Shown piece after piece: positions 16,163 to 24,328 of a stretch of 64,000 nucleotides of DNA. The stretch lies in the NCBI RefSeq assembly GCF_900091515.1, contig NZ_LT607410.1, positions 310,001 through 374,000 on the forward strand, written 5' to 3'. The stretch's first letter is position 1. Each line of letters opens with the position of its first letter. The notes below the pieces were generated by a model, which did not search any database, had not been told where the DNA came from, and saw nothing but the letters and a program-made list of their open reading frames with translations. The position numbers and the translations under genes were made by a program. Source of the DNA: Micromonospora purpureochromogenes. GTDB taxonomy: Bacteria; Actinomycetota; Actinomycetes; Mycobacteriales; Micromonosporaceae.

Positions 16163-16789
16163 CTACTTCAGGCGCTGGGACGAGATGTTCTCCTGAGCCA
16201 ACAGTCGCAGCGACGCGACGAGGTTCTCACCGAGGATGGTTCCGATCACCACGCTCTCGGCGACCTGGTCGGGATCGGTCCGGGAGGCGACCGCAGCGAC
16301 CTCCAGCTCGGTGAACCGCTCAACCGCCTCCGCGTAGGGGTCCAGAAGGTCGACCAGGTGATCCTGGCCGAGCGATCGCAGGACGCTGATGGTTTCGACC
16401 AGGGTGGCGATCGCAGGTGAGTCCGGCTCGACGGCCCAGCCGCGCCGTTCGATGAGTTCCTGCACCTGCACAGCGGCGGCCGTGCGTGCGCTGTCGCCGG
16501 CGGTCAGTTGCCGACTCGGGGTGATGGCCCGATGCACCACCCCGATCCGTTCGTGCAGGGACAGGGTGTCGGAATCGAGCGCTTCCAGCACGGCTCTGAC
16601 TCGGGCTACGGGAACCTGGGCCAGGTCGATCATGGCTCGGATCAGGCGAAGTCGATTCAGGTGATGCTCGTCGTAACTGGCCTGGTTGGGGCTGGTCAGC
16701 TCGCCGGGCGGCAACAGGGCCTCCCGTAGGTAGTACTTGATCGTCGGTACCGCAACCCCTGACCGCCGGCTCAGCTCCGCGATGCGCAT
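16163..16789 (-). CDS. MerR-family transcriptional regulator
   Basis: 208 residues from ATG 16789, placed after a GGAAG ribosome binding site; an upstream TTG is less likely. N-terminal MerR winged helix: RIAELSRRSGVAVPTIKYYL, then REALLPPGELTSPNQASYDE. The C-terminal domain is long and helical without Cys-based metal motifs, so the effector is probably organic. It is divergent from a DoxX-like membrane gene across an 81-bp region with two operator-like palindromes, and most likely activates that gene pair and represses itself. Confidence 0.88.
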   Translation of the reverse strand: MRIAELSRRSGVAVPTIKYYLREALLPPGELTSPNQASYDEHHLNRLRLIRAMIDLAQVPVARVRAVLEALDSDTLSLHERIGVVHRAITPSRQLTAGDSARTAAAVQVQELIERRGWAVEPDSPAIATLVETISVLRSLGQDHLVDLLDPYAEAVERFTELEVAAVASRTDPDQVAESVVIGTILGENLVASLRLLAQENISSQRLK

Positions 16790-16812
16790 CCCTTGACTTC
16801 CTCTCTCCTTCA

Positions 16813-16853
16813 ATGGAGAGTAGCACTATCCATAAGTAGATAGCTGCGCTATC
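16813..16853. promoter_or_regulatory. Divergent MerR operator region
   Basis: Contains a perfect palindrome GATAGCTGCGCTATC (16839-16853) and an imperfect one, ATGGAGAGTAGCACTATCCAT (16813-16833, split here only by its centre). Both lie between the MerR gene and the DoxX-like gene, where a MerR protein would bend the promoter spacer. Confidence 0.55.
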
Positions 16854-16870
16854 CATTGAGAGGGACGATC

Positions 16871-17404
16871 ATGCTCGAGGTGATTCTGGTGACGGCCCTG
16901 CTGGGCTTCCGCCTACTGGGTGCGCTCGGTGTGCGTCGGTTCGCCACCTGGGCGGCCAGCGTGGCGCACGCGATGGCGGTCATGCTCGTCGTCACCGCGT
17001 CCGCGCATTTCGTTCCGCCCAGCGTCACCGTGATGCCGAACCACGCCGACCTGGTCCGGATGGTGCCGCCAGTCGTGCCGTTCGCCGACGCGATGGTCTA
17101 CCTGACCGGCGTGCTGGAGCTGCTGGGCGCCGTGGGCCTGGTGTTGACCGCAACCCGCTGGGCGGCCGGGGTCAGCCTTGCCGCGCTCTACGTGCTCCTG
17201 CTTCCGGCGAACGTCTACGCCGCCGTCAACGATGTGCCGTTCAACGGGGATGAGCCGACTCCGCTGTGGCTGCGAATCCCACAGCAGGTCCTCTACATCG
17301 CCATCGCCGTCTGGGTGGCCCGATCGGCCGACAGCACGGTGGCCCGACGTGTCCTGCACCTGCCGCGCTCTGGCGTCGCAAGATCAGCGACCGTTGCCCG
17401 ATAG
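16871..17404 (+). CDS. DoxX-like integral membrane protein
   Basis: 177 residues from ATG 16871 after GAGAGGG. Four hydrophobic segments: LVTALLGFRLLGALGV, VAHAMAVMLVVTASAHF, LTGVLELLGAVGLVL, and a C-terminal helix around LYIAIAVWVARSA. The pattern with ASAHF and GVLELLGAVGL is that of the DoxX family of small membrane proteins, linked to thiol stress or quinone metabolism in some bacteria. It is divergent from the MerR regulator and followed after 33 bp by another membrane protein, probably in one operon. Confidence 0.8.
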   Translation: MLEVILVTALLGFRLLGALGVRRFATWAASVAHAMAVMLVVTASAHFVPPSVTVMPNHADLVRMVPPVVPFADAMVYLTGVLELLGAVGLVLTATRWAAGVSLAALYVLLLPANVYAAVNDVPFNGDEPTPLWLRIPQQVLYIAIAVWVARSADSTVARRVLHLPRSGVARSATVAR

Positions 17405-17437
17405 CCCCTCGCCAAGCTGATCGGAAAGGAGTTCGCC

Positions 17438-17854
17438 GTGCAGACCATGACCCTCAGTACCGAGTCCCGCATGATCGCCGGGGTGGTTCTACTCACCATC
17501 GTCACCATCGAGGTCGGCGGCTGGTTCATGACCCGAATCGCCCGGGGCGCTGTGCCGATGACCGACTTCCAGCGGTCCTTCGCCCGCGCCGGGCACGGCC
17601 ATGCCGGCGTACTGGTGATCCTGAGCCTGGTCGGCCTGCTCTATGTGGACGCCACGAGCCTCACCGGTGCCTTGCTGTGGATCGCCCGGTTGGGCTTGCC
17701 CGTCGCCGCGATCCTGATGCCCGCCGGGTTCTTCGCCTCTTCCGCCGGCAGGAACGCCACCGGACCCAACAGACTCGTGTGGGTGCTGTGGATCGGCGCA
17801 CTCTCCCTGACCGCGGGTGTGATCAGCCTCGGCGTCGGGCTGCTGACCGCCTGA
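17438..17854 (+). CDS. Four-helix membrane protein, unknown family
   Basis: 138 residues from GTG 17438, preceded by AAAGGAG. Four hydrophobic segments are separated by short loops; a conserved-looking FQRSFARAGHGHAGVLVILS contains His residues at the membrane edge. No named family comes to mind. The tight linkage to the DoxX-like gene suggests the two act together in the membrane under MerR control. Confidence 0.7.
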   Translation: MQTMTLSTESRMIAGVVLLTIVTIEVGGWFMTRIARGAVPMTDFQRSFARAGHGHAGVLVILSLVGLLYVDATSLTGALLWIARLGLPVAAILMPAGFFASSAGRNATGPNRLVWVLWIGALSLTAGVISLGVGLLTA

Positions 17855-17881
17855 GGGGTAGCTCGATTCCAGCCACCCCTC

Positions 17882-18061
17882 CTACCCCCACTCCCGGCGC
17901 ACCGGCGGCTCCTCCGGCTCCTCGTGCGGAGGCTCCGTGTCTGCCGTCTCCACCTGCTCCTCCCGCTCGACCCGGGGCGGCAGCTTGCCGAACCTGTCGT
18001 GTCGCTGGGCTTCGAACGCCTCGTCCGCTGCCCGGTCATTGCCTTCCCGGTCCTTACTCAT
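17882..18061 (-). CDS. Small acidic hypothetical protein
   Basis: 59 residues from ATG 18061, with a GGGAGG ribosome binding site eight bases upstream. The sequence is very hydrophilic (SKDREGNDRAADEAFEAQRH, then an acidic Pro-rich tail EPPHEEPEEPPVRREWG). Probably disordered. The strong ribosome binding site and coherent composition support it. It is convergent with the upstream membrane-protein operon. Confidence 0.55.
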   Translation of the reverse strand: MSKDREGNDRAADEAFEAQRHDRFGKLPPRVEREEQVETADTEPPHEEPEEPPVRREWG

Positions 18062-18279
18062 CCCCCGACCTCCCTCGTCGAGTCTCATTGTCCCCGCCGA
18101 GGCAGCCACCGCATGGAGGTCGGTGGAGCTGGTGTCGCAGATCCTGACGCTCAGGTGTCGCGCGGTCCCGACACCGGACCGGCCGGCCGCCGCCGGTGTC
18201 GGGCTGCACTCCGAGCGGTGTCAGCCGAAGCAATGATCACCTACAGCACGGCAGGACGCGGCCGAGACGACGGCACCGC

Positions 18280-18531
18280 TCAGCCGAGCCACAGAGCGAA
18301 AACGATGACGAGCACGGCCAGCACGCTCAGGACCGCGAGCAGCGCCCCGTTGCCCCGCGTCGGTCCGGACCGGGTCATCCCCTCGGCGAACCGCGAGATG
18401 TCCTGGACCTGCCCCGCCGCCGTCAGCCCGACCGTCTCCGCCACCTCCGGCAGCGGCGGCGGCCCCGACACCGGCTGGGTCATGTAGCGCGGCTCGATCC
18501 GGGGCGGCAACTGCCGGTAGCGGTCGTTCAT
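18280..18531 (-). CDS. Small C-tail-anchored hypothetical protein
   Basis: 83 residues. A polar N-terminal half rich in Pro and Arg is followed by one C-terminal hydrophobic helix (GALLAVLSVLAVLVIVFALW) ending two residues before the stop, which fits a tail-anchored topology with the N-terminus in the cytoplasm. No domain recognised. It is divergent from the secreted protein gene that follows. Confidence 0.55.
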   Translation of the reverse strand: MNDRYRQLPPRIEPRYMTQPVSGPPPLPEVAETVGLTAAGQVQDISRFAEGMTRSGPTRGNGALLAVLSVLAVLVIVFALWLG

Positions 18532-18735
18532 GGCCCGAGTCTCGGCTCGGTTGTCAAGCAGAGCGGGCCCTGGTCGCAGCCAGGATCACCGGCACTTCCG
18601 GCAGCAGGCGATGTGGACGGTCCGGGCGTCACCCGCCGTGAGGGGAGGAAATGGTCGCCGCTTCGTCACCTGTCGGCGGCGCCCGGCCCCTGGTTTTCTC
18701 AGCGGCGAAAGATCACCAGAGAGAGCAGGGCTGAC

Positions 18736-19164
18736 ATGTCGATCCTCCGCCGTTCCCTCGCCGCCACGGGCGCAATCCTCGCCGCCGGCGCCGTCGCGCT
18801 GGTCGACGCGTCGCCGGCGCTGGCCAGTACGCCGTCGAGCTGCTCCAGCGTCCGCCAGATCGGCACCACCCGGGTGCTCACCGTCGGTGGCGTACAGGCG
18901 GCCTCGGTCAAGCAGTACTACGGCTGCGGCTACAACTACGCCTACATCTACGTCTGGGAGCAGTACCGCGCCACCCACTCGAACTGGGACCTCTACGTCC
19001 ACGTGATCAACGAGTCGGACAGCGGCAGCGACTACGGCGTGGGCCAGCTGAGCAACACCACCCGCGCCGAGCTGTGGGGCGCGCCCGCCAACACGGCGTC
19101 GTACTGCACCCACGTGACGGGCTACCTCAACAGCACGGGTGGTTCGACCAGCACCGTCTGCTGA
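18736..19164 (+). CDS. Secreted protein with SVKQY/QYR domain
   Basis: 142 residues from ATG 18736. Sec signal peptide: basic start (SILRRS), hydrophobic core and an ASPALAS cleavage motif near residue 32. The mature domain (about 110 residues) has four Cys and the motifs ASVKQYYGCGYNYAYIYVWE and EQYR, then AELWGAPANTASYC near the end. The same pattern occurs in the ectodomain of the receptor kinase two genes downstream (ISVKQYW, AYVWVWKQYR, ELWTEPYPSAGRC). I do not know this domain by name. The shared fold suggests a ligand, decoy or partner of the kinase ectodomain; that is inference. Confidence 0.75.
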   Translation: MSILRRSLAATGAILAAGAVALVDASPALASTPSSCSSVRQIGTTRVLTVGGVQAASVKQYYGCGYNYAYIYVWEQYRATHSNWDLYVHVINESDSGSDYGVGQLSNTTRAELWGAPANTASYCTHVTGYLNSTGGSTSTVC

Positions 19165-19181
19165 CCGCTGAGCCACGACGC

Positions 19182-19207
19182 GGCCCGCCGGAGACAGCCG
19201 GCGGGCC
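19182..19207 (+). terminator. Rho-independent-type hairpin after secreted gene
   Basis: GGCCCGCCGG and CCGGCGGGCC pair perfectly over 10 bp with a 6-nt loop, 17 bp after the stop. No U-tract follows, as is common in actinomycetes. Confidence 0.6.
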
Positions 19208-19280
19208 CGTCCGGGCGTCCCGCACCGCAGCCGGGGCGCCGACCCACCGAGAGACATACCCCGAAAGGAAGACCACCAGC

Positions 19281-19706
19281 ATGAAGTTCACCATGCGGAA
19301 GGCACTCGGCGTGGCCGCGGCGGTCACCGCGCTCACCGTGGCGCTGCCCAGTCCGGCCATGGCGTCGGACTCGTACCACGTCATGAACACCGGCGACGCG
19401 TTCGGCGGCGGCATCTTCGACTACAGCGGCGAGGCGTACTTCACCGAGCACGGCGACATCCTCAAGATCTGCGACACCGACGCCGACGGGTACGCGGTGA
19501 AGATGTTCGTCAGCCTCGACGACGCGTACGGGGCGCCGCTGTACGAGTTCAGCCGGGGCGGGGAGGGCAACTGCGCCACCCACCAGGCCAGCGAGGGCGG
19601 TGCCTACAACCTGCCGGAGAACCGCTACATCGGCTTCCTGTTCTGCCGGTGGAAGGACGGGCACGACAGCGAGTGCCGGGCCTTCCGGTTCTACAACGAC
19701 TACTGA
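19281..19706 (+). CDS. Small secreted protein
   Basis: 141 residues from ATG 19281 after AAAGGAAG. Signal peptide: basic MKFTMRK start, hydrophobic core and cleavage at about SPAMAS. The mature domain is acidic with four Cys (KICDTD, NCATHQ, LFCRWKD, ECRAFRF), likely forming two disulfides, and ends FRFYNDY. The arrangement (KICDTDADGYAVKMFVSLDD) resembles other small exported actinomycete proteins of unknown function. It sits between the SVKQY-domain protein and the kinase, so it may belong to the same surface system. Confidence 0.75.
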   Translation: MKFTMRKALGVAAAVTALTVALPSPAMASDSYHVMNTGDAFGGGIFDYSGEAYFTEHGDILKICDTDADGYAVKMFVSLDDAYGAPLYEFSRGGEGNCATHQASEGGAYNLPENRYIGFLFCRWKDGHDSECRAFRFYNDY

Positions 19707-19811
19707 CCGGGCCGGGGCGTCCCGGTCGCCGGGGCGCCCCACCACGGGAAGTGTCCTGCAGTGCGAACGGCCGACACCGCGTTGGCGACCCATCGGTAGC
19801 ATTCAGCGGCG

Positions 19812-21629
19812 ATGGTCCACAGCGAGCAGTCGGTGACGCACGGCCCGGGCACCGCCCTCGGGGTCGACGGCTGCACCGACGCCGTCGAGGTGGGGCGGGG
19901 CGGCTTCGGCGTCGTCTACCGCGCCTGGCAGCCCGACTTCGCCCGCTGGGTGGCGGTCAAGGTGCTCGCCGCCGACTGGCACGGCCCGTCCCGCGCCCGC
20001 TTCGAGCGGGAACTGCGGATGCTGGGCCGGCTCTCCGACCACCCGCACATCGTCACGCTGCACCAGGCCGGCCGCACCGCCGCCGGCAACCCGTACCTGC
20101 TGATGGCGTACGAGGAGGGCGGCTCGCTGGGTGACCGGCTGCGCGACGGCGCGGCCGGCGACTGGCGCGAGGCGGTCGCCGGGGGCATCGCGGTGGCCGG
20201 GGCGCTGGAGACCGCGCACCGCGCGGGCGTGCTGCACCGCGACGTCAAGCCCGAGAACATCCTGATCTCCGGGTACGGCGAGCCGAAGCTGGCCGACTTC
20301 GGGCAGGCCCGGCCCCGCTCGGCCCGTCCGACCGGCGCGGACGGGCGGGTGACCGCGAGCGTGCTGCACGCCGCGCCGGAGGTGCTGCGCGGCGAGCCGG
20401 CGTCGGTGGCCGCCGACGTCTACGCGCTCGCCTCGACCGTGCTGCACTGGATCCGCGGCGCCCCGCCCTTCGCGCCCGCCGACGGGGAGTCGGTGGAGTC
20501 GCTGCTGTGCCGGATCGCCGTCGACCCGGTGCCGGACCTGCGCCCGCTCGGCGTACCCGACGGGGTGTGCGCGGCGTTGGAGCGCGCGCTGGCCAAGGAT
20601 CCGGCGCGCCGGCCCGCGACGGCCGCCGCGTTCGCCGAGGAGCTGCGGGCGGCGCAGGTGGCGGCGGGCCTGCCGCTGAGCCCGTTCGTCCTCGGCGGTC
20701 CGGGCGGTGACCCCGCCGAGCCCTGGCCGCCGCAGCCCGCCGCCGGCGAGGCCGCGCCCCTGTCGCTGTCCGACCGCCGCCGGGCCGCCCTGGCGCTGTC
20801 GGCCACCGTCACGCGCCGGCCGTCGCGGGTACGCCGGCACGCGCTGACCCGCTCGCTCGGGCTGCTCGTCGCCCTGGCGACGGTGCTGGCCGCCGGCGGG
20901 TCGCGGGCGCTGCCCACGCCCGCCCCGGTGGAGCTGCCGGCCCAGGTGCCCTTCGGCGAGCTGGAACTCAACGCCGAGTCGCCCGAGCAGGTGGTGGCCG
21001 TCGGCAACCGCGCGGACCGGCCGGTGCGGTTGACCGGGCTGACGCTGACCGGGCCGTCCCGGAGCGACCTGCGGATCGTCGCGGACGGGTGCACCACCCG
21101 ACCGCTCGCGCCGGGCGACCGGTGCGCGGTGCGGCTGGTCGCCGTCCCGCACTCCGCCGGGCCGATCCGGGCGTCGCTCGAGCTGACCGTGGACGGCCGG
21201 CGGTTCTCCACCCCGGTCGTCGGCACCGGCCGACCCCGGTCCGCCAGCCGGGACGACGCGCCGCCCGGCCCCTGCTACGCCGACGCCTACCAGGTCGGCG
21301 CCTCCGCGTACGGGCACGCGGGCGGGCTGCGGGCGATCTCCGTCAAGCAGTACTGGTCGCCGAGTTGCCGGGCCACGATGGCGTACGTCTGGGTGTGGAA
21401 GCAGTACCGGGACAACGCGGCCACCGGCGGCGGCACCTGGACCGTCGACCTGGGGGTACGCGCCGACCGGCCCACACCCGCCCGGCAGCGCGCCGTCGGG
21501 CAGCCGTACGAGCTGTGGACCGAGCCGTACCCGTCGGCGGGGCGGTGCACCACGGCGACGGCGACGGTCACCGCCGACCGGTCGCAGGTGGCCACCACCG
21601 CGACCACCGAGCCCTGGTGCGACCGGTGA
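19812..21629 (+). CDS. Receptor Ser/Thr protein kinase with SVKQY ectodomain
   Basis: 605 residues. N-terminal Hanks-type kinase (about 22-280): Gly loop GRGGFGVVYRAW, Lys in WVAVKVLAAD, catalytic loop HRDVKPENIL, LADFGQARP in place of DFG-x-A, and APEVLRGE. A Pro/Ala-rich linker (280-345) leads to one transmembrane helix (about 350-372, LGLLVALATVLAAGGS). Outside come an immunoglobulin-like ASH-type domain (VAVGNRADRPVRLTGLTL to ASLELTVDG) and a C-terminal domain matching the secreted protein at 18736. The last residues overlap the FHA gene, so the two are translationally coupled. The kinase would sense an outer-surface signal and phosphorylate the FHA partner or other substrates. Confidence 0.92.
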   Translation: MVHSEQSVTHGPGTALGVDGCTDAVEVGRGGFGVVYRAWQPDFARWVAVKVLAADWHGPSRARFERELRMLGRLSDHPHIVTLHQAGRTAAGNPYLLMAYEEGGSLGDRLRDGAAGDWREAVAGGIAVAGALETAHRAGVLHRDVKPENILISGYGEPKLADFGQARPRSARPTGADGRVTASVLHAAPEVLRGEPASVAADVYALASTVLHWIRGAPPFAPADGESVESLLCRIAVDPVPDLRPLGVPDGVCAALERALAKDPARRPATAAAFAEELRAAQVAAGLPLSPFVLGGPGGDPAEPWPPQPAAGEAAPLSLSDRRRAALALSATVTRRPSRVRRHALTRSLGLLVALATVLAAGGSRALPTPAPVELPAQVPFGELELNAESPEQVVAVGNRADRPVRLTGLTLTGPSRSDLRIVADGCTTRPLAPGDRCAVRLVAVPHSAGPIRASLELTVDGRRFSTPVVGTGRPRSASRDDAPPGPCYADAYQVGASAYGHAGGLRAISVKQYWSPSCRATMAYVWVWKQYRDNAATGGGTWTVDLGVRADRPTPARQRAVGQPYELWTEPYPSAGRCTTATATVTADRSQVATTATTEPWCDR

Positions 21630-22219
21630 CCGCCGGATACCTCGAGGTCCACGGGGTGGGCGCGGTCCGGCTGGTGCCGCTGACCACCGACGCGTTGACC
21701 ATCGGCCGGGCGCCCGGCAACGAGCTGCCCATCGACAGCAAACTGGTCTCCCGGCTGCACGCCCTGGTGGAGCGGTTCCCGTCCGGCTGGACGATCCGCG
21801 ACCTGGGCAGCACCAACGGCACCACCGTCAACGGCGCTGCGGTGCGCGAGGCCCGACTGCTGCGCGACGGCGACCGGGTGGAGATCGGCCCGGCCCGGCT
21901 GCTGTTCCGCGCGCCGGCGGAACTCACCGGCACCCTTACGGTGGGCGTCGAGCCCCCGCCGGCGCCCCCGGCGCTGACCCGGCGGGAACAGGAACTGGTC
22001 GAGGTGCTCTGCCGCCCGTACGTCGAGGGCGGCACCGCCTTCCCCGAGCCGCCCACCGTGCGGGCGCTGGCCACCGCGCTCGGCGTCAGCGAGAGCGCCG
22101 TGAAGAAGCACCTGACCAACCTGTATGACAAGTTCGGGCTGGTCACCAACGACGAGCGGCGCCGGTCCCGGCTGGCCGGCGAGGCGGTGCGCCGGGGAGC
22201 GGTGGGGCTGCCCGGCTGA
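21626..22219 (+). CDS. FHA-domain protein with C-terminal winged HTH
   Basis: 197 residues from GTG 21626, overlapping the kinase stop (GTGA); GTG 21617 is an alternative. N-terminal FHA domain: LTIGRAPGNELPIDSKLVSR (Arg and Ser of the phosphothreonine pocket), then IRDLGSTNGTTVNG. The C-terminal half reads LTRREQELVEVLCRPYV and VRALATALGVSESAVKKHLT, a helix-turn-helix as in LuxR-type output domains. Coupling to a receptor kinase suggests that phosphothreonine on the kinase or linker recruits this protein and changes its DNA binding or its release. Confidence 0.88.
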   Translation: MTAGYLEVHGVGAVRLVPLTTDALTIGRAPGNELPIDSKLVSRLHALVERFPSGWTIRDLGSTNGTTVNGAAVREARLLRDGDRVEIGPARLLFRAPAELTGTLTVGVEPPPAPPALTRREQELVEVLCRPYVEGGTAFPEPPTVRALATALGVSESAVKKHLTNLYDKFGLVTNDERRRSRLAGEAVRRGAVGLPG

Positions 22220-22226
22220 CGTACGC

Positions 22227-22265
22227 GTGCCCTCCGGACCACGTCGCACGCGGCCCGGAGGGCAC
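22227..22265 (+). terminator. Hairpin terminator after FHA gene
   Basis: GTGCCCTCCGG (22227-22237) and CCGGAGGGCAC (22255-22265) pair over 11 bp with a 17-nt loop, eight bases after the FHA stop. Confidence 0.6.
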
Positions 22266-22451
22266 ACCCCCCTGTTTCCTCCAGGCGTGTCGGCCCCCGC
22301 GAAGGGTCCGCCGAGGTCGCCGGCGCACGCCTCCCCCGGTGCGCCGGGCGCCGGGCCGGAGGACGTGGCCGACAGCGCCCGCCAGAAATCACACCAGGCC
22401 GGGCGGCCCGCCGACAGGTGTCGGAACGGGGAGGGTTTCCGCCGGGGCGGG

Positions 22452-23234
22452 TCAGCGGCGAACGCCGACGCCGCCGTACCCGTGGGAGACGCGTTGCTGC
22501 GGCTCGCCGTCCGGCCGCCACTGCGCCACCGGCACCAGGCCGGGCTCGACCAGGTCGTACCCGTCGAGGAAGCGCAGGATGTCGGCGTGCGTGCGGGGCA
22601 CCAGCGGCGCGCTGCTGCGCTGGTAGACCGCCGTGCCCCGCTGGGCCGGCAGCGGCGGCGCGCCGTCGGAGGTGAGGTGGGAGACCATCAGGTGGCTGCC
22701 GGGAACGGTGGCGTCGCACAGCCGGGCCACCGCGGCGTACGGGTCCTCGGCGTCGGTGACGAAGTGCAGCACCGCCACCAGCAGCACCGCGACCGGCCGG
22801 TCGAGGTCGAGGAAGGACCGCACGTCGGGGTGGGCGAGCAGTTCGTCGGGGCGGCGCAGGTCGGCGCGGACCACCACCGTACGGTCGTCGATGGGCAGCA
22901 GTCGCCGGGCGTACGCGACGGCGACCTCGTCGACGTCGACGTAGACCACCCGCGAGTCGGGCGCGACCTGGCGGACGATCTCGTGCACGTTGCCCTGGGT
23001 GGGCAGGCCGGCGCCGATGTCGAGGAACTGGCGTACGCCCCGCTCGGCGGCGAACCGGACGGCCCGGCGCAGGAAGTGGCGGTTGGCCTGGGCGGCGACG
23101 CCGGTGTCCGGAAAGATCGACAGGATCTGCTCGGCGGCGGCCCGGTCGGCGGCGAAGTTGTGGCAGCCACCCAGGAAGTAGTCGTACATCCGGGCCACGT
23201 TGGGCCGCTGCTCGGCGTCGGTCGGCGCGGTCAC
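22452..23234 (-). CDS. SAM-dependent methyltransferase (DUF574 type)
   Basis: 260 residues from GTG 23234. N-terminal NVARMYDYFLGGCHNFAADR and the SAM-binding QFLDIGAGLPTQGNVHEI (motif I), with VVYVDVDEVAVAYARRLL as the acidic post-I strand, are hallmarks of the large actinomycete-specific DUF574 methyltransferase family. Members are abundant in Streptomyces and Micromonospora; most have no known substrate. It is monocistronic and convergent with the FHA gene across a terminator. Cytoplasmic, no signal peptide. Confidence 0.92.
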   Translation of the reverse strand: MTAPTDAEQRPNVARMYDYFLGGCHNFAADRAAAEQILSIFPDTGVAAQANRHFLRRAVRFAAERGVRQFLDIGAGLPTQGNVHEIVRQVAPDSRVVYVDVDEVAVAYARRLLPIDDRTVVVRADLRRPDELLAHPDVRSFLDLDRPVAVLLVAVLHFVTDAEDPYAAVARLCDATVPGSHLMVSHLTSDGAPPLPAQRGTAVYQRSSAPLVPRTHADILRFLDGYDLVEPGLVPVAQWRPDGEPQQRVSHGYGGVGVRR

Positions 23235-23381
23235 CGGAAACTCCCCTCGCTCGGCGACGTCGCGCCTGCATGTCTAGCACTCGCAGCGACGCTACGCTGA
23301 CCCATCGTGTCGGTGATCCGGCTGCGGTGCGCCGGCGGCTGCCGTACGACGGGGGCACGACCGTCGCCGAGGAGGTACGCG

Positions 23382-23852
23382 ATGACCCGTCAGCGGGAGA
23401 CCGTCGAGGTCGATCCGGTCCTGTTCCGAGCCGTGTACGACTCGCCCGCCGCGCTGCCCGGACGGCACCGGTGGGTGACTCCGGAACACGACGTACGCCG
23501 GATCGAGAAGCTGCTCGGGATGCCGCCGGCGAGCATCGGGGCGCCGCTCTGGGTCAGCGGCGACGAGCCGGACTGTCCGAAGTGCGGCCGCCGGCAGACC
23601 TGGTTGGACATCATTTCCTCGGCGCTGAAGGGCGTGCACGACAAGGCGATGATCGCCACCGTCATCCTCGGCGAGCGCAAGTACGTCAACACCGAGGTGC
23701 CGGACGGGATCGCCGGGGTGCACTGCGTCGACTGCCACACCCCGATCGAGGGGCTGCGCAGCTTCAAGTGCCACAACTGGGCGTACGCCTTCGAGGCGCT
23801 GGAGGCGGTCCGGGAGCGGATGGCGAACGGGGTCAGCCGGCCAGTTCCCTGA
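23382..23852 (+). CDS. Hypothetical protein with two zinc-knuckle-like Cys pairs
   Basis: 156 residues from ATG 23382, with a GGAGG ribosome binding site seven bases upstream; longer upstream readings were rejected for that reason. Two Cys-pair motifs are visible: PDCPKCGRRQTW and VHCVDCHTPIEGL. Together they could bind one zinc. Between them is a basic stretch (GVHDKAMIATVILGERKYVN). No family recognised. Its 3' end overlaps the convergent GNAT gene by 20 bp. Confidence 0.7.
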   Translation: MTRQRETVEVDPVLFRAVYDSPAALPGRHRWVTPEHDVRRIEKLLGMPPASIGAPLWVSGDEPDCPKCGRRQTWLDIISSALKGVHDKAMIATVILGERKYVNTEVPDGIAGVHCVDCHTPIEGLRSFKCHNWAYAFEALEAVRERMANGVSRPVP

Positions 23853-24327
23853 CGTGGCGCAACCCGGGATGGCCGTCGAGCAGCACCTCGCCGACCGGCG
23901 TGAACCCGGCCCGGCGCAGCACCGTCAGCGAGCCGGCGTTGTCCAGCGTCGCCGAGGCGGTCAGCCGGACCAACCCGTACGCGTCGCGGGCCAGGTCGCA
24001 GACCTGCCGTACGCCGGCGGTGGCCAGACCGCGCCCGGCGGCCCGCTCGGCGACCCGGTAGCCCAGGTCGGCCGCGCCGTCGGCGACGTCGACGAGGTTG
24101 AACCGGCCCAGCACCTCGCCGTCGTCGTCGACCAGCAGGTGGAAGTGGCAGCGACCGGTCTCCTGCTCGGCGAGCAGCGCCGCGTGCCGGGTGTCGAACC
24201 GGGCGAAGTAGTCGTCGCCGCGGTCCGGCACGCTGCGGGCGAAGTACGCCCGGTTCTCCTGCTCGAACTCCAGCAGCGCGGGAGCGTGGTCGGGCCTCAG
24301 GCGTTGGAGTGCGGGCACCCGCGCCAC
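23833..24327 (-). CDS. GNAT-family N-acetyltransferase
   Basis: 164 residues from GTG 24327. The central region GRFNLVDVADGAADLGYRVA, AGRGLATAGVRQVCDLARDA (acetyl-CoA pyrophosphate loop) and LDNAGSLTVLRRAGF is the RimJ/RimL-like GNAT pattern. Substrate could be a ribosomal or other protein N-terminus, or a small amine. It overlaps the convergent upstream-strand gene at its 3' end and lies directly upstream of the GH65 gene's stop. Confidence 0.9.
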   Translation of the reverse strand: MARVPALQRLRPDHAPALLEFEQENRAYFARSVPDRGDDYFARFDTRHAALLAEQETGRCHFHLLVDDDGEVLGRFNLVDVADGAADLGYRVAERAAGRGLATAGVRQVCDLARDAYGLVRLTASATLDNAGSLTVLRRAGFTPVGEVLLDGHPGLRHVRELAG

Positions 24328-24328
24328 C

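Noticed and set aside
19803..21317. Minus-strand open frame over the kinase
   Set aside because: Antisense shadow; the kinase on the plus strand has all catalytic motifs.
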